From Peptoniphilus_A sp001811425 (GTDB lineage Bacteria; Bacillota; Clostridia; Tissierellales; Peptoniphilaceae): a DNA stretch of 64,000 bases. The notes beneath the pieces were generated by a model that worked only from the letters and a program-made list of their open reading frames with translations, was not told the DNA's origin and did no database searches. The stretch is taken from assembly GCF_001811425.1 (NCBI RefSeq), contig NZ_KV804685.1, positions 62,001 through 126,000 of the forward strand, in the 5' to 3' direction. Position 1 is the stretch's first letter. Each line of letters begins with the position of its first letter. This document shows, in pieces, positions 1 through 8,861 of the stretch. Both the position numbers and the translations under genes were made by a program.

Positions 1-2
1 AG

Positions 3-665
3 TTTTCAAAAATGATAACATCAGAAAGACCTTCTTACTATCTACTTTTAATGGACGAGACGGGAGTTCTCGATGTAATTTTTCCGGAGCTAAAGAGGAC
101 AGTTGGCTTCTCACAATTTTCTCCCTACCACGACAAAACTCTCTTTGATCACTTAGTTTGTGTAATGGATGAGGTAAAGCCAGACTTAGCTCTTAGACTT
201 GCGGGGCTTTTTCACGACATATCAAAGGTTGATACACTTTCCATTGGCGAAGATGGCAGGGGACACTTTTACGGTCACGAAGTTTTGGGATCAGATTTAG
301 TTTCTGAAATTTTAAAGAGATATAGAGTCTCCAACAAAATTATTGATAAGGTTAAAATTTTAATTCTAGACCACATGAAGGTTCACAGCGAAATGACAGA
401 TAAGGCACTGAGAAGGCAGATAAAAAGAGTGGGAAGAGATAATGTATTGGACCTCTACGACCTTTTAATTGCCGATTGCAGGTGTACTAGAATTGATAGA
501 GATGCAAGCTTTATTATAAAGAGAAAAAATAGGGTAAAAGAACTATTAGATGAAAAAGAAATGAAAACTGAAAAGTTTTTAGAGATAAATGGAAATGACA
601 TTAAGGCTTTGGGTTTTAAAGAAGGCAAGATTATTGGGAAAATCTTAAAGATCTTGAAAACTTAG
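3..665 (+). CDS. CCA-adding-type tRNA nucleotidyltransferase, C-terminal part (5'-truncated, 3' frameshift)
   Basis: This is the C-terminal half of a PcnB/CCA-adding-enzyme-like protein. The frame is open back to the window edge, so the nucleotidyltransferase head domain lies outside. Visible is an HD-type domain (YHDKTLFDHL, then LAGLFHDISK) followed by the helical tRNA-binding tail. As sequenced, the frame stops at 663-665. Adding one A to the AAA run at 647-649 restores a frame that stays open to TGA 731-733, five bases before glmM, and reads DLENLVLDDPEKNKRDYLI, the kind of tail expected for this family. Either the sequence lost a base or the gene has a real C-terminal frameshift. HD phosphohydrolases of other families are possible, but the tail argues for the tRNA nucleotidyltransferase group. 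Confidence 0.75.
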   Translation, partial: FSKMITSERPSYYLLLMDETGVLDVIFPELKRTVGFSQFSPYHDKTLFDHLVCVMDEVKPDLALRLAGLFHDISKVDTLSIGEDGRGHFYGHEVLGSDLVSEILKRYRVSNKIIDKVKILILDHMKVHSEMTDKALRRQIKRVGRDNVLDLYDLLIADCRCTRIDRDASFIIKRKNRVKELLDEKEMKTEKFLEINGNDIKALGFKEGKIIGKILKILKT

Positions 666-737
666 TTTTAGATGACCCAGAGAAAAACAAGAGAGATTAC
701 TTAATAGATTATATAGATAAAAATTACAGGTGATAAA

Positions 738-2081
738 ATGACAAGATTATTTGGAACAGACGGAGTTCGTGGCATTGCCAATCAAAAACTAACTCCAAAA
801 CTATGCTACGATATTGGAAGGGCAGCTGCCTTTGTACTTACAAAGAATAAAAAGGGAAAAGTTTTAGTTGGAAGAGATACAAGACTTTCAGGCGACTTAG
901 TAGAATCTGCTCTTATTGCAGGCTTTATGAGCCTTGGACTTGATGTAGATGTGGCTGGAGTGATTCCTACACCAGGAGTAGCCTACCTCACTAGGACTGG
1001 AGACTACCTTTGCGGAGTTTCTATTTCTGCCTCACACAATCCCTTTGAATACAATGGCATAAAGTTTTTCTCTAGCGATGGACTTAAACTTGACGACAGT
1101 CTCGAAGATGACATTGAAGAAAAAGTTCTTTCTACTACAAAAATTTATAAAGATGTAACGGGAGAACAAGTGGGAAGAGTAAATAGGTCTCATGAATTTA
1201 CAGAAAAATACATTTCTTACTTAAAGGGACTTACTGATGAGAGGTTTGATGGATTTGAAGTTGCAGTAGATGCAGGAAATGGCGCTCAATCCTTTATAGC
1301 AGAAGAAGTTTTAAAATCCTATGGAGCAAGGGTAAAAATTATAAATAATGAGCCCAATGGCAAAAATATCAACGATAAGTGCGGCTCAACAAATCCAAAA
1401 TTAATTGAAGAACTAGTAAAAAAAGAAAAATCAAATATTGGCATGAGTTTTGACGGAGATGCAGACAGGATTATTGCTGTTGACGAAGAGGGGAAAATTG
1501 TTGATGGCGACCACATCTTGGCAATTGCTGCAACATACCTAAAGGAAAATAATAAACTTAATAATAATGCAGCTGTGGGAACTATAATGTCAAATATGGG
1601 CCTCAAAAAATATCTTGAGTCCATAGGCGTGGATTTTATCGAGACAAAAGTTGGCGACAGATACATTTTAGAGAGGATGTTAAAGGACGACTATATAATT
1701 GGGGCAGAACAATCTGGTCATGTCATCTTCCTTGACTACAATACAACTGGCGACGGACTTGCAACGGGAATACATCTTTTGGGAATCATGAAAAAAACTG
1801 GCAAAAAATTGTCAGAATTAAATGGACTTATGAAAGATTATCCACAAGTTTTAAAAAATGCAAGGGTTAGAGACGAATTAAAAAATAGATATGAAGAATT
1901 TCCTGATATAATTAAGGCAATAAAGGAAGTGGAAGAAGCTTATCACGGAAGTGGAAGAGTTGTAATTAGACCATCTGGTACAGAAGCTCTTGTTCGCGTT
2001 ATGATCGAAGGCGAAGACACTTATAAACTTTCACAAGATGCTGATAAACTAGTAAAAATTATTGAAGAGAAATTGAATTAG
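738..2081 (+). CDS. glmM: phosphoglucosamine mutase
   Basis: Interconverts glucosamine-6-phosphate and glucosamine-1-phosphate on the way to UDP-GlcNAc for peptidoglycan; cytosolic. At 447 aa it has the usual family length. Motifs in order: FGTDGVRG at the N-terminus, the phosphoserine loop SISASHNP (Ser99), the metal-binding loop DGDADR (residues 239-244), and the C-terminal phosphate-binding RPSGTEALVRVM. The start is ATG after GGTGAT, five bases beyond the frame-corrected stop of the upstream gene, so the two are probably cotranscribed. A DegV gene follows 9 bp later. Identification is secure. Confidence 0.97.
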   Translation: MTRLFGTDGVRGIANQKLTPKLCYDIGRAAAFVLTKNKKGKVLVGRDTRLSGDLVESALIAGFMSLGLDVDVAGVIPTPGVAYLTRTGDYLCGVSISASHNPFEYNGIKFFSSDGLKLDDSLEDDIEEKVLSTTKIYKDVTGEQVGRVNRSHEFTEKYISYLKGLTDERFDGFEVAVDAGNGAQSFIAEEVLKSYGARVKIINNEPNGKNINDKCGSTNPKLIEELVKKEKSNIGMSFDGDADRIIAVDEEGKIVDGDHILAIAATYLKENNKLNNNAAVGTIMSNMGLKKYLESIGVDFIETKVGDRYILERMLKDDYIIGAEQSGHVIFLDYNTTGDGLATGIHLLGIMKKTGKKLSELNGLMKDYPQVLKNARVRDELKNRYEEFPDIIKAIKEVEEAYHGSGRVVIRPSGTEALVRVMIEGEDTYKLSQDADKLVKIIEEKLN

Positions 2082-2090
2082 GAGCATATA

Positions 2091-2924
2091 ATGTACAAAA
2101 TAATATCAGATACAAGTTGTGATTTATCAAAAGAAGAAGTAAAAGAATTGGGAATTGAATATGTGCCCTTTAAAATTGCCATTGATGGTGTTGAGTATGA
2201 AGATGATTACAATTTAAACATGGAAGAATACTTGGATAAAATGGAAAAGACAGAAAATGCAATAAAGACAGCTTGTCCATCACCCTATGATTATTTAAAA
2301 ATTATTGAAGAAAATTCCGACAAGGACCTTTATATTCTTACAATTTCCTCAAAATTATCTGGATCTTACAATTCTGCCAAAATTGCAGAACAGGAAGCAA
2401 GGGAAAAATTTAAGGACATAAAAATTCATGTAATTGACACAAAGGCAGCCTCAGCAGGACACACAAGAGTGGTTTTAAAACTTTTAGATTTAGTTAAGGA
2501 TAAAAGTTTTGAAGAAGTTGTGCCTGCCATCGAAAGTGAAGTCAACAATTCTACAACTATGTTTGTCCTTGAAAGCATGAAAAATTTAATAAAAAACGGA
2601 AGAATAAAAAAGTCTGCTGGTCTCATTGCCAATGTCTTAAATATTAGACCTATTATGATTTCAAAGGATGGAGATATTGAGCTATTTGAGATCAATCGTG
2701 GAATAAAAAAATCTCTTGATAAGATGATTAAGGCAATTGGAAGTGAATGCAAAGCAGGCGCCCCAAATCTTATTACAATTTCCTATGTCAAGAACAAAGA
2801 GCGTGCAGAGCAAATTAAAGATAAAATTGAAGAACTATACCAAGGTGCAATAGTTCACGTGAGACATACTAATGGTCTTTCCTCTGGATACGCAGACATT
2901 GGAGGTATTGTCATAGGTTTTTGA
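2091..2924 (+). CDS. DegV family fatty-acid-binding protein
   Basis: DegV/FakB-type proteins bind a fatty acid and present it to a fatty-acid kinase; they are cytosolic. The N-terminus (KIISDTSCDLSKEEVKELGI) and the central TISSKLSGSYNSA motif, which contacts the lipid carboxylate, are typical, and 277 aa is the normal length. RBS AGGAGC precedes ATG 2091. It lies 9 bp after glmM and 8 bp before the xpaC-like gene, so all are probably in one transcription unit. No FakA kinase is in this window, so the fatty-acid role is inferred from family membership only. Confidence 0.93.
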   Translation: MYKIISDTSCDLSKEEVKELGIEYVPFKIAIDGVEYEDDYNLNMEEYLDKMEKTENAIKTACPSPYDYLKIIEENSDKDLYILTISSKLSGSYNSAKIAEQEAREKFKDIKIHVIDTKAASAGHTRVVLKLLDLVKDKSFEEVVPAIESEVNNSTTMFVLESMKNLIKNGRIKKSAGLIANVLNIRPIMISKDGDIELFEINRGIKKSLDKMIKAIGSECKAGAPNLITISYVKNKERAEQIKDKIEELYQGAIVHVRHTNGLSSGYADIGGIVIGF

Positions 2925-2932
2925 GGTGAATT

Positions 2933-4057
2933 ATGAGAAAAAGCGAAAATGAAAAAAATTTTGAAGAAAAAATTAATACTGCTTTTAGAGAAGAAAATTT
3001 TAAAGAGATTGGCGATTTAATTGGCGAAGGAATCGACACTGCCATTGATGTTACAAAGTCATCTCTTAACAAATTTATAAATAAAAATAAGGTGGATTTG
3101 CCCTACAGCGTGCAAAATGACGACAGAATAATAAACCAAAACCCAAAAACTGTTAAAAGAGTGAAGACTTTGGGCTTTATTGCCAAGGCTTCAATAGTTT
3201 TTCATCTATTTGCACTCTTTGGATTTCTAATGGACATGTTTGATACTTATGGAACAATTAGAGAAGATCTCCCAGCTTTAATTTTTTGGGTAATACCTGC
3301 CCTTGTTATTTCTTTCTATATAAATTACAGAGTAAAAAAAGATAAGAATCAAATAATTAGGTTTAGAAAGTACAATCGTGAAATTGGAAATAATACAGTA
3401 ATTCCAACAGCTGACCTTGCTGCTATAACTGCAAAGCCAATTGATTTTACAATAAATGATCTCTTAAATATGATTGAAAAGGACTATTACAGACAAGCTA
3501 GGATTGTGGAAAATGGAGAACTTTTTATATTAGATTCCAATACCTATAAGCTCTACAAGGAAGAAATGCTTCGCGACCCCAAGGAAAGGTATGAGGAGCT
3601 AGAGGATAAGGAAAGTAATGCTCTTGTAGAAGAATATTTATCTAGGGCAAAAAGAGATGTTACAGCTTTAACAGAAATGACTCCAAAACTTAGAGAGCCA
3701 ATGAAAGCTAAGATATCTGAATTTTTACAAATAGTGGGAAAGATTTTTGAACTTTTAAAGGAAAATCCAAATACAGCAAAGGATTTAGACAAGGTCATAA
3801 ATTTTTACTTGCCAACCACAGTAAAACTCATGGATAATTACATCGACCTAAGTGAAAAACCAACAGATTCAGTAAAATCATCTTTAAAATCCATGGAGCA
3901 AACTATGGATTTAGTAAATGATGGATTTATGAAAATGTTAGATAATATTTACCAAGAAAAAATCATGGACCTTTCAAGTGACATGAGCGTTTTAAAATCA
4001 ATGCTTAGACAAGAAGGACTTTTAGACCAAGATAACTTTAATTTAGGAGGAAAATAA
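2933..4057 (+). CDS. xpaC: XpaC-like membrane protein (5-bromo-4-chloroindolyl phosphate hydrolysis family)
   Basis: A 374-aa protein with two hydrophobic helices at about residues 77-98 and 113-130, followed by a long soluble, charged, mostly helical C-terminal domain facing the cytosol. Its organisation and its position one base upstream of a TelA-family gene match the xpaC-yaaN pair known from Bacillus. The family name comes from an indicator-dye phenotype and the true biochemical role is unknown. Start ATG 2933 follows GAGGTGAATT. The pair is likely translated together. The assignment leans partly on the neighbour, so another small membrane-anchored family cannot be excluded. Confidence 0.75.
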   Translation: MRKSENEKNFEEKINTAFREENFKEIGDLIGEGIDTAIDVTKSSLNKFINKNKVDLPYSVQNDDRIINQNPKTVKRVKTLGFIAKASIVFHLFALFGFLMDMFDTYGTIREDLPALIFWVIPALVISFYINYRVKKDKNQIIRFRKYNREIGNNTVIPTADLAAITAKPIDFTINDLLNMIEKDYYRQARIVENGELFILDSNTYKLYKEEMLRDPKERYEELEDKESNALVEEYLSRAKRDVTALTEMTPKLREPMKAKISEFLQIVGKIFELLKENPNTAKDLDKVINFYLPTTVKLMDNYIDLSEKPTDSVKSSLKSMEQTMDLVNDGFMKMLDNIYQEKIMDLSSDMSVLKSMLRQEGLLDQDNFNLGGK

Positions 4058-4058
4058 A

Positions 4059-5183
4059 ATGGATAAAGAAATAAAATTATCCTTAACAGATGATTTCGAA
4101 GATCTAAATAAAGACAATGTATTACATGAAATGAAATTAGTTGACGAAAAAAATGAAGTGAGATTAAGTCCTGAAGAAGAAAAACAAGTTGAGGAATTTG
4201 CAAAGACAATTGATATAACAAATTCAAATATAGTTTTGCAATATGGAATTGGCGCACAGAGAAAAATTTCTAACTTTTCAGAAAAAACTCTTGAAAGTGT
4301 CAAGACTAAAGACCTTGGCGAAGTTGGCGACTTGCTTTCTGGAGTTGTAAATGAACTAAAGAGCTTTGATGTAGATGAAGATGACAACAAACTAGTTGGA
4401 TTTTTCAAAAAGCAACTTAATAGTGTCACTTCTTTAAAGACAAAATACGATTCTGCAGAAAAAAATGTAAACAACATTATAAAGGCACTTGAAGACCATC
4501 AAGTCACTCTCATGAAAGACATTGCCATGCTTGACCAGATGTATGAACTAAATGAAAATTATTACAAAGAACTTAGCATGTACATACTTGCTGGCAGAAA
4601 AAAACTGGAAGAAGCTACAAATGTTGAACTTCCAAAACTTCAAGCAAAGGCACAGGAGACAAACCTACCTGTAGATGCACAAGTGGCAAATGATTATGTA
4701 AATATGATTAGCAGGTTTGAGAAGAAACTTCACGATTTGGACTTAACTAGAATGGTTTCAATTCAAATGGCGCCACAAATTAGAATGGTGCAATCATCAA
4801 ACACAGTTATGGTTGAAAAAATTCAATCCACAATTGTAAATACAATTCCACTTTGGAAGTCTCAAATGGTAATTGCCCTAGGTGCAAATCACTCAAAGGA
4901 AGCTGCCAAGAGCACCAAGGAAGTAACTGATTTAACTAATAAACTTTTGAAGAAAAATGCAGAGACCTTAAAGCAAACTACAGTTGACACTGCAAGGCTT
5001 TCTGAAAGAGGAATAGTCGACATAGACACAATTAAGCACACAAATGACCAACTTATATCTGCTTTAAATGAAGTTCGTCAAATTCAAATTGAAGGCCACA
5101 AGAAGCGTGAAGAAGCATCCCTTGAATTAAGAAAGATTGAAGAAAACTTAAAGTCTTCACTAATAGAAATTGCAAATAAATAA
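4059..5183 (+). CDS. TelA/KlaA-type toxic anion resistance protein
   Basis: A 374-aa, strongly helical, charged cytosolic protein of the TelA (tellurite resistance; B. subtilis YaaN) family. Typical landmarks are NSNIVLQYGIGAQRKISNFS in the first third, the alternating helix stretch VTLMKDIAMLDQMYELNENY, IQMAPQIRMVQSSN, and the closing part with NTIPLWKSQMVIAL and LRKIEENLKSSL. It starts one base after the xpaC-like gene behind GGAGG and ends just before a strong terminator at 5218. Its molecular function is unclear in the literature I know; envelope-stress or metal-stress roles are proposed. Confidence 0.93.
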   Translation: MDKEIKLSLTDDFEDLNKDNVLHEMKLVDEKNEVRLSPEEEKQVEEFAKTIDITNSNIVLQYGIGAQRKISNFSEKTLESVKTKDLGEVGDLLSGVVNELKSFDVDEDDNKLVGFFKKQLNSVTSLKTKYDSAEKNVNNIIKALEDHQVTLMKDIAMLDQMYELNENYYKELSMYILAGRKKLEEATNVELPKLQAKAQETNLPVDAQVANDYVNMISRFEKKLHDLDLTRMVSIQMAPQIRMVQSSNTVMVEKIQSTIVNTIPLWKSQMVIALGANHSKEAAKSTKEVTDLTNKLLKKNAETLKQTTVDTARLSERGIVDIDTIKHTNDQLISALNEVRQIQIEGHKKREEASLELRKIEENLKSSLIEIANK

Positions 5184-5217
5184 TTTTAAATTTAAAAAAC
5201 TTAATAAAATGATAAAA

Positions 5218-5246
5218 GCCGAGAAGAAATCTTCTCGGCAATTTTT
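5218..5246 (+). terminator. Rho-independent terminator after the telA-like gene
   Basis: GCCGAGAAG, loop AAAT, then CTTCTCGGC: a perfect 9-bp stem followed by a T tract. It closes the glmM to telA transcription unit and also lies at the 3' end of the convergent xpt gene. Confidence 0.92.
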
Positions 5247-5276
5247 TTCATAAAATATTTTTTAAAATTTAAAAAT

Positions 5277-5849
5277 TTATCTAAAGCTTATTTTTCCATC
5301 TTCAATTGAATCAATAATGGCAAGGGAAAGTAAATCGTAGCCCATATCCCTTATAATTTTGCCGCCTTCTTGGAATCCCTTTTCTATGGCAACTGATACT
5401 CCAGATACAGTTGCGCCTGACTGGTTTGCAACATCAATTAGTCCCTTTAGGGCATTTCCTTCAGCCAAAAAGTCATCGATTATAAGTAAATTGTCTTCAG
5501 GAGACAAAAATCTTTTAGAAACTGTAATTGTATAATTTTTCTTTGTAGTAAAGGATTCAACCTTTGATTCATAGACATCGTCACCAATGTTTAAAGTTTT
5601 TTGCTTTTTACAAAAGACAACCATGGCATCGTCAAAATGTTTTGATGCAACAGTGGCAAGGGCAATGCCGCTTGCCTCAATTGTTAGGATTTTATTTATT
5701 TTTTTATCTTTAAAATAGGATGCCATTTCTTCAGCAAGCTTATCTAAAAATTTTATGTCAAGTTGGTGATTTAAAAATGAATCTACCTTTACAATATTTC
5801 CATCTAAAATTCTTCCGTCTTTAATAATTCTTTCTTCTAATAATTTCAT
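5277..5849 (-). CDS. xpt: xanthine phosphoribosyltransferase
   Basis: Purine salvage: converts xanthine and PRPP to XMP in the cytosol. The 190-aa length and the sequence are typical of Xpt. The N-terminus is MKLLEERIIKDGRIL, followed by the VDSFLNHQLD region, and the PRPP-binding loop LLIIDDFLAEGNAL lies at residues 121-134. RBS GAGAGGTG precedes ATG. It is monocistronic and divergent from the lipoprotein gene at 5945. The roughly 95-bp upstream region has no purine riboswitch, unlike Xpt genes in many Firmicutes. A plain promoter is visible instead. Confidence 0.95.
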   Translation of the reverse strand: MKLLEERIIKDGRILDGNIVKVDSFLNHQLDIKFLDKLAEEMASYFKDKKINKILTIEASGIALATVASKHFDDAMVVFCKKQKTLNIGDDVYESKVESFTTKKNYTITVSKRFLSPEDNLLIIDDFLAEGNALKGLIDVANQSGATVSGVSVAIEKGFQEGGKIIRDMGYDLLSLAIIDSIEDGKISFR

Positions 5850-5866
5850 TTTACACCTCTCGATTT

Positions 5867-5895
5867 ATTTTAAGTCATTAGGATAAACTAATCAA
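5867..5895 (-). promoter_or_regulatory. sigma-A-type promoter for xpt
   Basis: On the minus strand TTGATT (5895-5890) and TAAAAT (5872-5867) are separated by exactly 17 bases, with transcription expected to begin a few bases before the GAGAGGTG ribosome site of xpt. Matches are 4/6 and 5/6 to consensus. Confidence 0.6.
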
Positions 5896-5929
5896 GACCA
5901 GTAATTATTTATTAAAAAAATATCTACTG

Positions 5930-5938
5930 TGGTATAAT
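5930..5938 (+). promoter_or_regulatory. extended -10 promoter abutting a start codon (possible leaderless mRNA)
   Basis: TGGTATAAT is a perfect TGnTATAAT extended -10 element. The last T is at 5938 and the ATG of the lipoprotein gene begins at 5945, which is where transcription would be expected to start. There is no room for a Shine-Dalgarno sequence between them, so the transcript would be leaderless. Confidence 0.65.
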
Positions 5939-5944
5939 AAAGAC

Positions 5945-6544
5945 ATGAAGTACATATTTTTATTATTAGTTTTATTGACGGCATGCACAAAGGATACTCT
6001 AATAGATTCAGCTTCTGCAAATAATATAAGTGCAGAAATTATTTCGCAGGACAAGAAGTTTGGATATGATTTAAAAATTAAATCTGAAGGAAATGAATTT
6101 ATAATTGATGTTGAGGACCTTAAACCATGGAAAGTTGATTTTTGTAATGTTGATGGAGGTGAGATGGAGCTTGCACTTGGCGTTTACAAAAAGACACCCT
6201 TTGATCCAAAATTTGATAGGAGATGTTTCTTATACAATATTGACTTTCAAAATAGAAAGTTAAAGCCAAAACTTAGGATTTCAAGACTATATAATCCTAT
6301 TGTGGATTTTAATTTGTGCGATATTGATGGCGACTCTTACGACGAAATTATTTCAATCGAAAAAAATATTGATGGCAATTTTTTATTTGGAGTCTATGAC
6401 TGGACTAATTTTGCCTTTCAAAGAAACCACGGCAGCATAATTTTAAAGGATGAGCCAAAGTTTTTAGATAAGGAGAAAAAAGTTGAAATAGCTGGTAGCG
6501 AGAGAGAATTATATTTAGAAGGAGATGAAATAAAATGGAAGTAA
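5945..6544 (+). CDS. small lipoprotein, function unknown
   Basis: A 199-aa predicted lipoprotein. MKYIFLLLVLLTACTKD is a short signal peptide with lipobox LTAC, so Cys14 would be lipidated and the mature protein held outside the membrane. Residues around 123-140 (FNLCDIDGDSYDEIISIEK) look like a single FG-GAP/integrin-type calcium-binding repeat, often seen in extracellular beta-rich proteins. The start is forced by the signal peptide, yet there is no ribosome site and the -10 element ends only six bases upstream. It overlaps the following DUF3160 gene by 10 bp, suggesting one operon and a joint surface role. No more specific family recognised. Confidence 0.8.
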   Translation: MKYIFLLLVLLTACTKDTLIDSASANNISAEIISQDKKFGYDLKIKSEGNEFIIDVEDLKPWKVDFCNVDGGEMELALGVYKKTPFDPKFDRRCFLYNIDFQNRKLKPKLRISRLYNPIVDFNLCDIDGDSYDEIISIEKNIDGNFLFGVYDWTNFAFQRNHGSIILKDEPKFLDKEKKVEIAGSERELYLEGDEIKWK

Positions 6545-8778
6545 GGAAAAAAATACTTATTGCTTCACTTATAGGGCTTTCACTTCTAACTGCTTGTAAA
6601 AAAGATAAAGTAGAAGAAAGTCCAAAGGAAGAAGCAAAAATTGAAATGCAGGACACAAAATTTTTAGATGAAATGGAAAATAAAACTACCTATATTGACT
6701 ACAAGCTTTCTCAGTTTACACCAAGTGTGAAAGATTATAAAGTAGCTGAAGATTTTTCCAATGTAGTAAATTTTTCTGAATTTGGAAATTTTACGCCTAA
6801 GCAAAAAGAAATGCTTCTAAAAAATGGTTTTGTAATCACTAAGCCAAAAAATTTAAAAGATAATGCCTATAGTGAAGAACCATGGAATTACGAATTTGAC
6901 CAAATTCATCAAATTTATGAAGATAACGAGTATAAAAACTTAGCAAGTTTTGTGACAACTGATTCAGTAACTCACATCTTCCACATTTTTTATGATGGAT
7001 TTTTGAGAAATTTGGAAAAAGATGAGCTTTATCCAAAATCTATTGACTTAAATAAAAGATTGTTAGCAGAAAATATAAATCTTTTTAATGAAATAAAAAA
7101 TGAAAGGTTAAGGGACATACAAATAAAAAATATTGCCTTTATTGCTACAGGACTTAAGCTTTTGGGAAGCGAGCCAGAAAATTTGCCAGGAAAGGCAAAA
7201 GAATTAGTTGACGAAGAGATGAAAAATGTATCACAAGGAGAAGTTTGGCCATCTAATATAAATGAAAGAAACGTTGACTATTCACAACTTAAACCAAGAG
7301 GACACTACACAAGAAGCGAAGAATTAAAAAAATATTTTAAAGGAACAATGTATTTTGGTCAAGTTGGACTATTTATTGATAAGGATGATAAGCCTGATGA
7401 AGACAGTATCTTGCAAGGACTACTTTTAACACACTCAATTTATAAAAATCCTGAAATTCTAAAGACTTGGGAAGATTTAGTTGAGCCAATTGACTTTTTA
7501 GTTGAATCAGCCGATGACCTTTCTATAAGAGAGTATGCAAGGACGCTTTATGGAGTCTACGGAAAAGATTTTGATATAAATAAATTAGATGATGAGAAAA
7601 ATTTAAGTAGTGCCTATAAAGTTTTAAGCCAGTATCCAGATCCACAAGTTGCTGGTTTTATGGGCAAGTCCTTTAGATTTATGCCACAAAGAGCAGTTAT
7701 GGATAGCGTATTAATGCAAAATGTCGTTGACATAGCAAGGGATGACAAGCCATCTGATAGACCAATTTATTCTGGTCTTGACCTTATGACTTCCTTTGGT
7801 AATGAAAAGGCATTGGAAATTCAAAAAGAAGATCCTTATAATTCTCACTGGGATAAGTACAAGGAAAGGACAGATGAAAATATTTCTACTGTTGAGAAGA
7901 TGGAAGATTTAGACTGGCAAAAGAATATGTATCGTGGCTGGCTATGGATGCTAAAGTCCTATGACCAAAAATTTGGCGAGGGCTATCCAATGTTTATGAG
8001 AAATGATGCTTGGGAAAGAAAAGACCTTGTATCTGCCCTTGGTTCCTTTGCAGAGTTAAAACACGACACAGTTTTATATGGCAAGGCTCTCATGGCAGAG
8101 ATGGGTGGCGGAGGAGATACTGATATTCCAAAATCCTATGTTGAACCAAATGTAGAGCTTTACGAAAAATTAAATTGGCTTCTTGAATTTACAAAGGTCA
8201 ATTTAAAAAATCGCGATATGTTAAGTGAAAAGTATGAAGAAAAAATAAATAACTTCCAAGCCATGGTAGTGAAGTTTAGAGACCTTTCTATTAAGGAACT
8301 TCAAAATGAGCCTCTTACAGAAGATGAAACTTTAGATTTGTTATACATTGGTGGAGAAATGGAAAGACTAATGGTGGATTTTGTTGAGTCTTCTGATGAA
8401 AATGAAGTTATGTATTGGTATGAAATACAAAATGCAACAGATAGGAGAATGCCAGTAGTAGTTGACTTAATGAGAGTTGTAGAAAATAGCGTAGGTCTTC
8501 CTAAGGATGAAATTTTTAGCATAGGAACAGGTAAGCCAATGGAAATTTTTGTAATTTATCCTCACCAAGGAAAACTTTACATGGGTAGGGGCGCAACTTT
8601 CTCTTACTACGAATTTTTAAATAAGGAAAGACTTACTGATGAAGTTTGGCAAAAGATGGTTTATGATGAAGCAACTGGTTTTCCAACTTGGTACAAGGAC
8701 CTTGTAACAGAAGAAAAGGAAGCTATAGAATTTGATAGCTATGGACCAGATTATGAAGAAAGCATGTATAAAGAATAG
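6535..8778 (+). CDS. DUF3160 lipoprotein
   Basis: A 747-aa predicted surface lipoprotein with signal MEVRKKILIASLIGLSLLTAC and lipobox LTAC. The body shows landmarks I associate with DUF3160: LKNGFVIT near residue 100, a FVTTDSVTHIFHIFYDGFLR segment, then RGWLWMLKS and the C-terminal YPHQGKLYMGRGATFSYYEF region. The function of DUF3160 is unknown. The ribosome site GAAGGAGATG lies inside the end of the upstream lipoprotein gene, and the 10-bp overlap implies translational coupling. Followed at once by a terminator. Confidence 0.85.
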   Translation: MEVRKKILIASLIGLSLLTACKKDKVEESPKEEAKIEMQDTKFLDEMENKTTYIDYKLSQFTPSVKDYKVAEDFSNVVNFSEFGNFTPKQKEMLLKNGFVITKPKNLKDNAYSEEPWNYEFDQIHQIYEDNEYKNLASFVTTDSVTHIFHIFYDGFLRNLEKDELYPKSIDLNKRLLAENINLFNEIKNERLRDIQIKNIAFIATGLKLLGSEPENLPGKAKELVDEEMKNVSQGEVWPSNINERNVDYSQLKPRGHYTRSEELKKYFKGTMYFGQVGLFIDKDDKPDEDSILQGLLLTHSIYKNPEILKTWEDLVEPIDFLVESADDLSIREYARTLYGVYGKDFDINKLDDEKNLSSAYKVLSQYPDPQVAGFMGKSFRFMPQRAVMDSVLMQNVVDIARDDKPSDRPIYSGLDLMTSFGNEKALEIQKEDPYNSHWDKYKERTDENISTVEKMEDLDWQKNMYRGWLWMLKSYDQKFGEGYPMFMRNDAWERKDLVSALGSFAELKHDTVLYGKALMAEMGGGGDTDIPKSYVEPNVELYEKLNWLLEFTKVNLKNRDMLSEKYEEKINNFQAMVVKFRDLSIKELQNEPLTEDETLDLLYIGGEMERLMVDFVESSDENEVMYWYEIQNATDRRMPVVVDLMRVVENSVGLPKDEIFSIGTGKPMEIFVIYPHQGKLYMGRGATFSYYEFLNKERLTDEVWQKMVYDEATGFPTWYKDLVTEEKEAIEFDSYGPDYEESMYKE

Positions 8779-8782
8779 TTAA

Positions 8783-8806
8783 AGAGGGCGAGTCCCTCTT
8801 TTTTTC
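8783..8806 (+). terminator. Rho-independent terminator after the DUF3160 gene
   Basis: AGAGGG, loop CGAGT, CCCTCT followed by a T tract. Confidence 0.88.
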
Positions 8807-8836
8807 TTGCAAAATTTTAAATTTGAAATTAACATG

Positions 8837-8845
8837 TGTTATAAT
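8837..8845 (+). promoter_or_regulatory. extended -10 promoter for the nitroreductase-tsa operon
   Basis: TGTTATAAT is a perfect extended -10 element 16 bases before the start codon at 8862. A GAGGTGAT ribosome site lies between. No good -35 hexamer is visible, as expected for extended -10 promoters. Confidence 0.65.
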
Positions 8846-8861
8846 GTTTTGAGGTGATAAT

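Noticed and set aside
5850..5945. Purine riboswitch upstream of xpt
   Set aside because: The region is short and lacks the conserved loop and junction sequences; a plain promoter 17 bases apart fits well.
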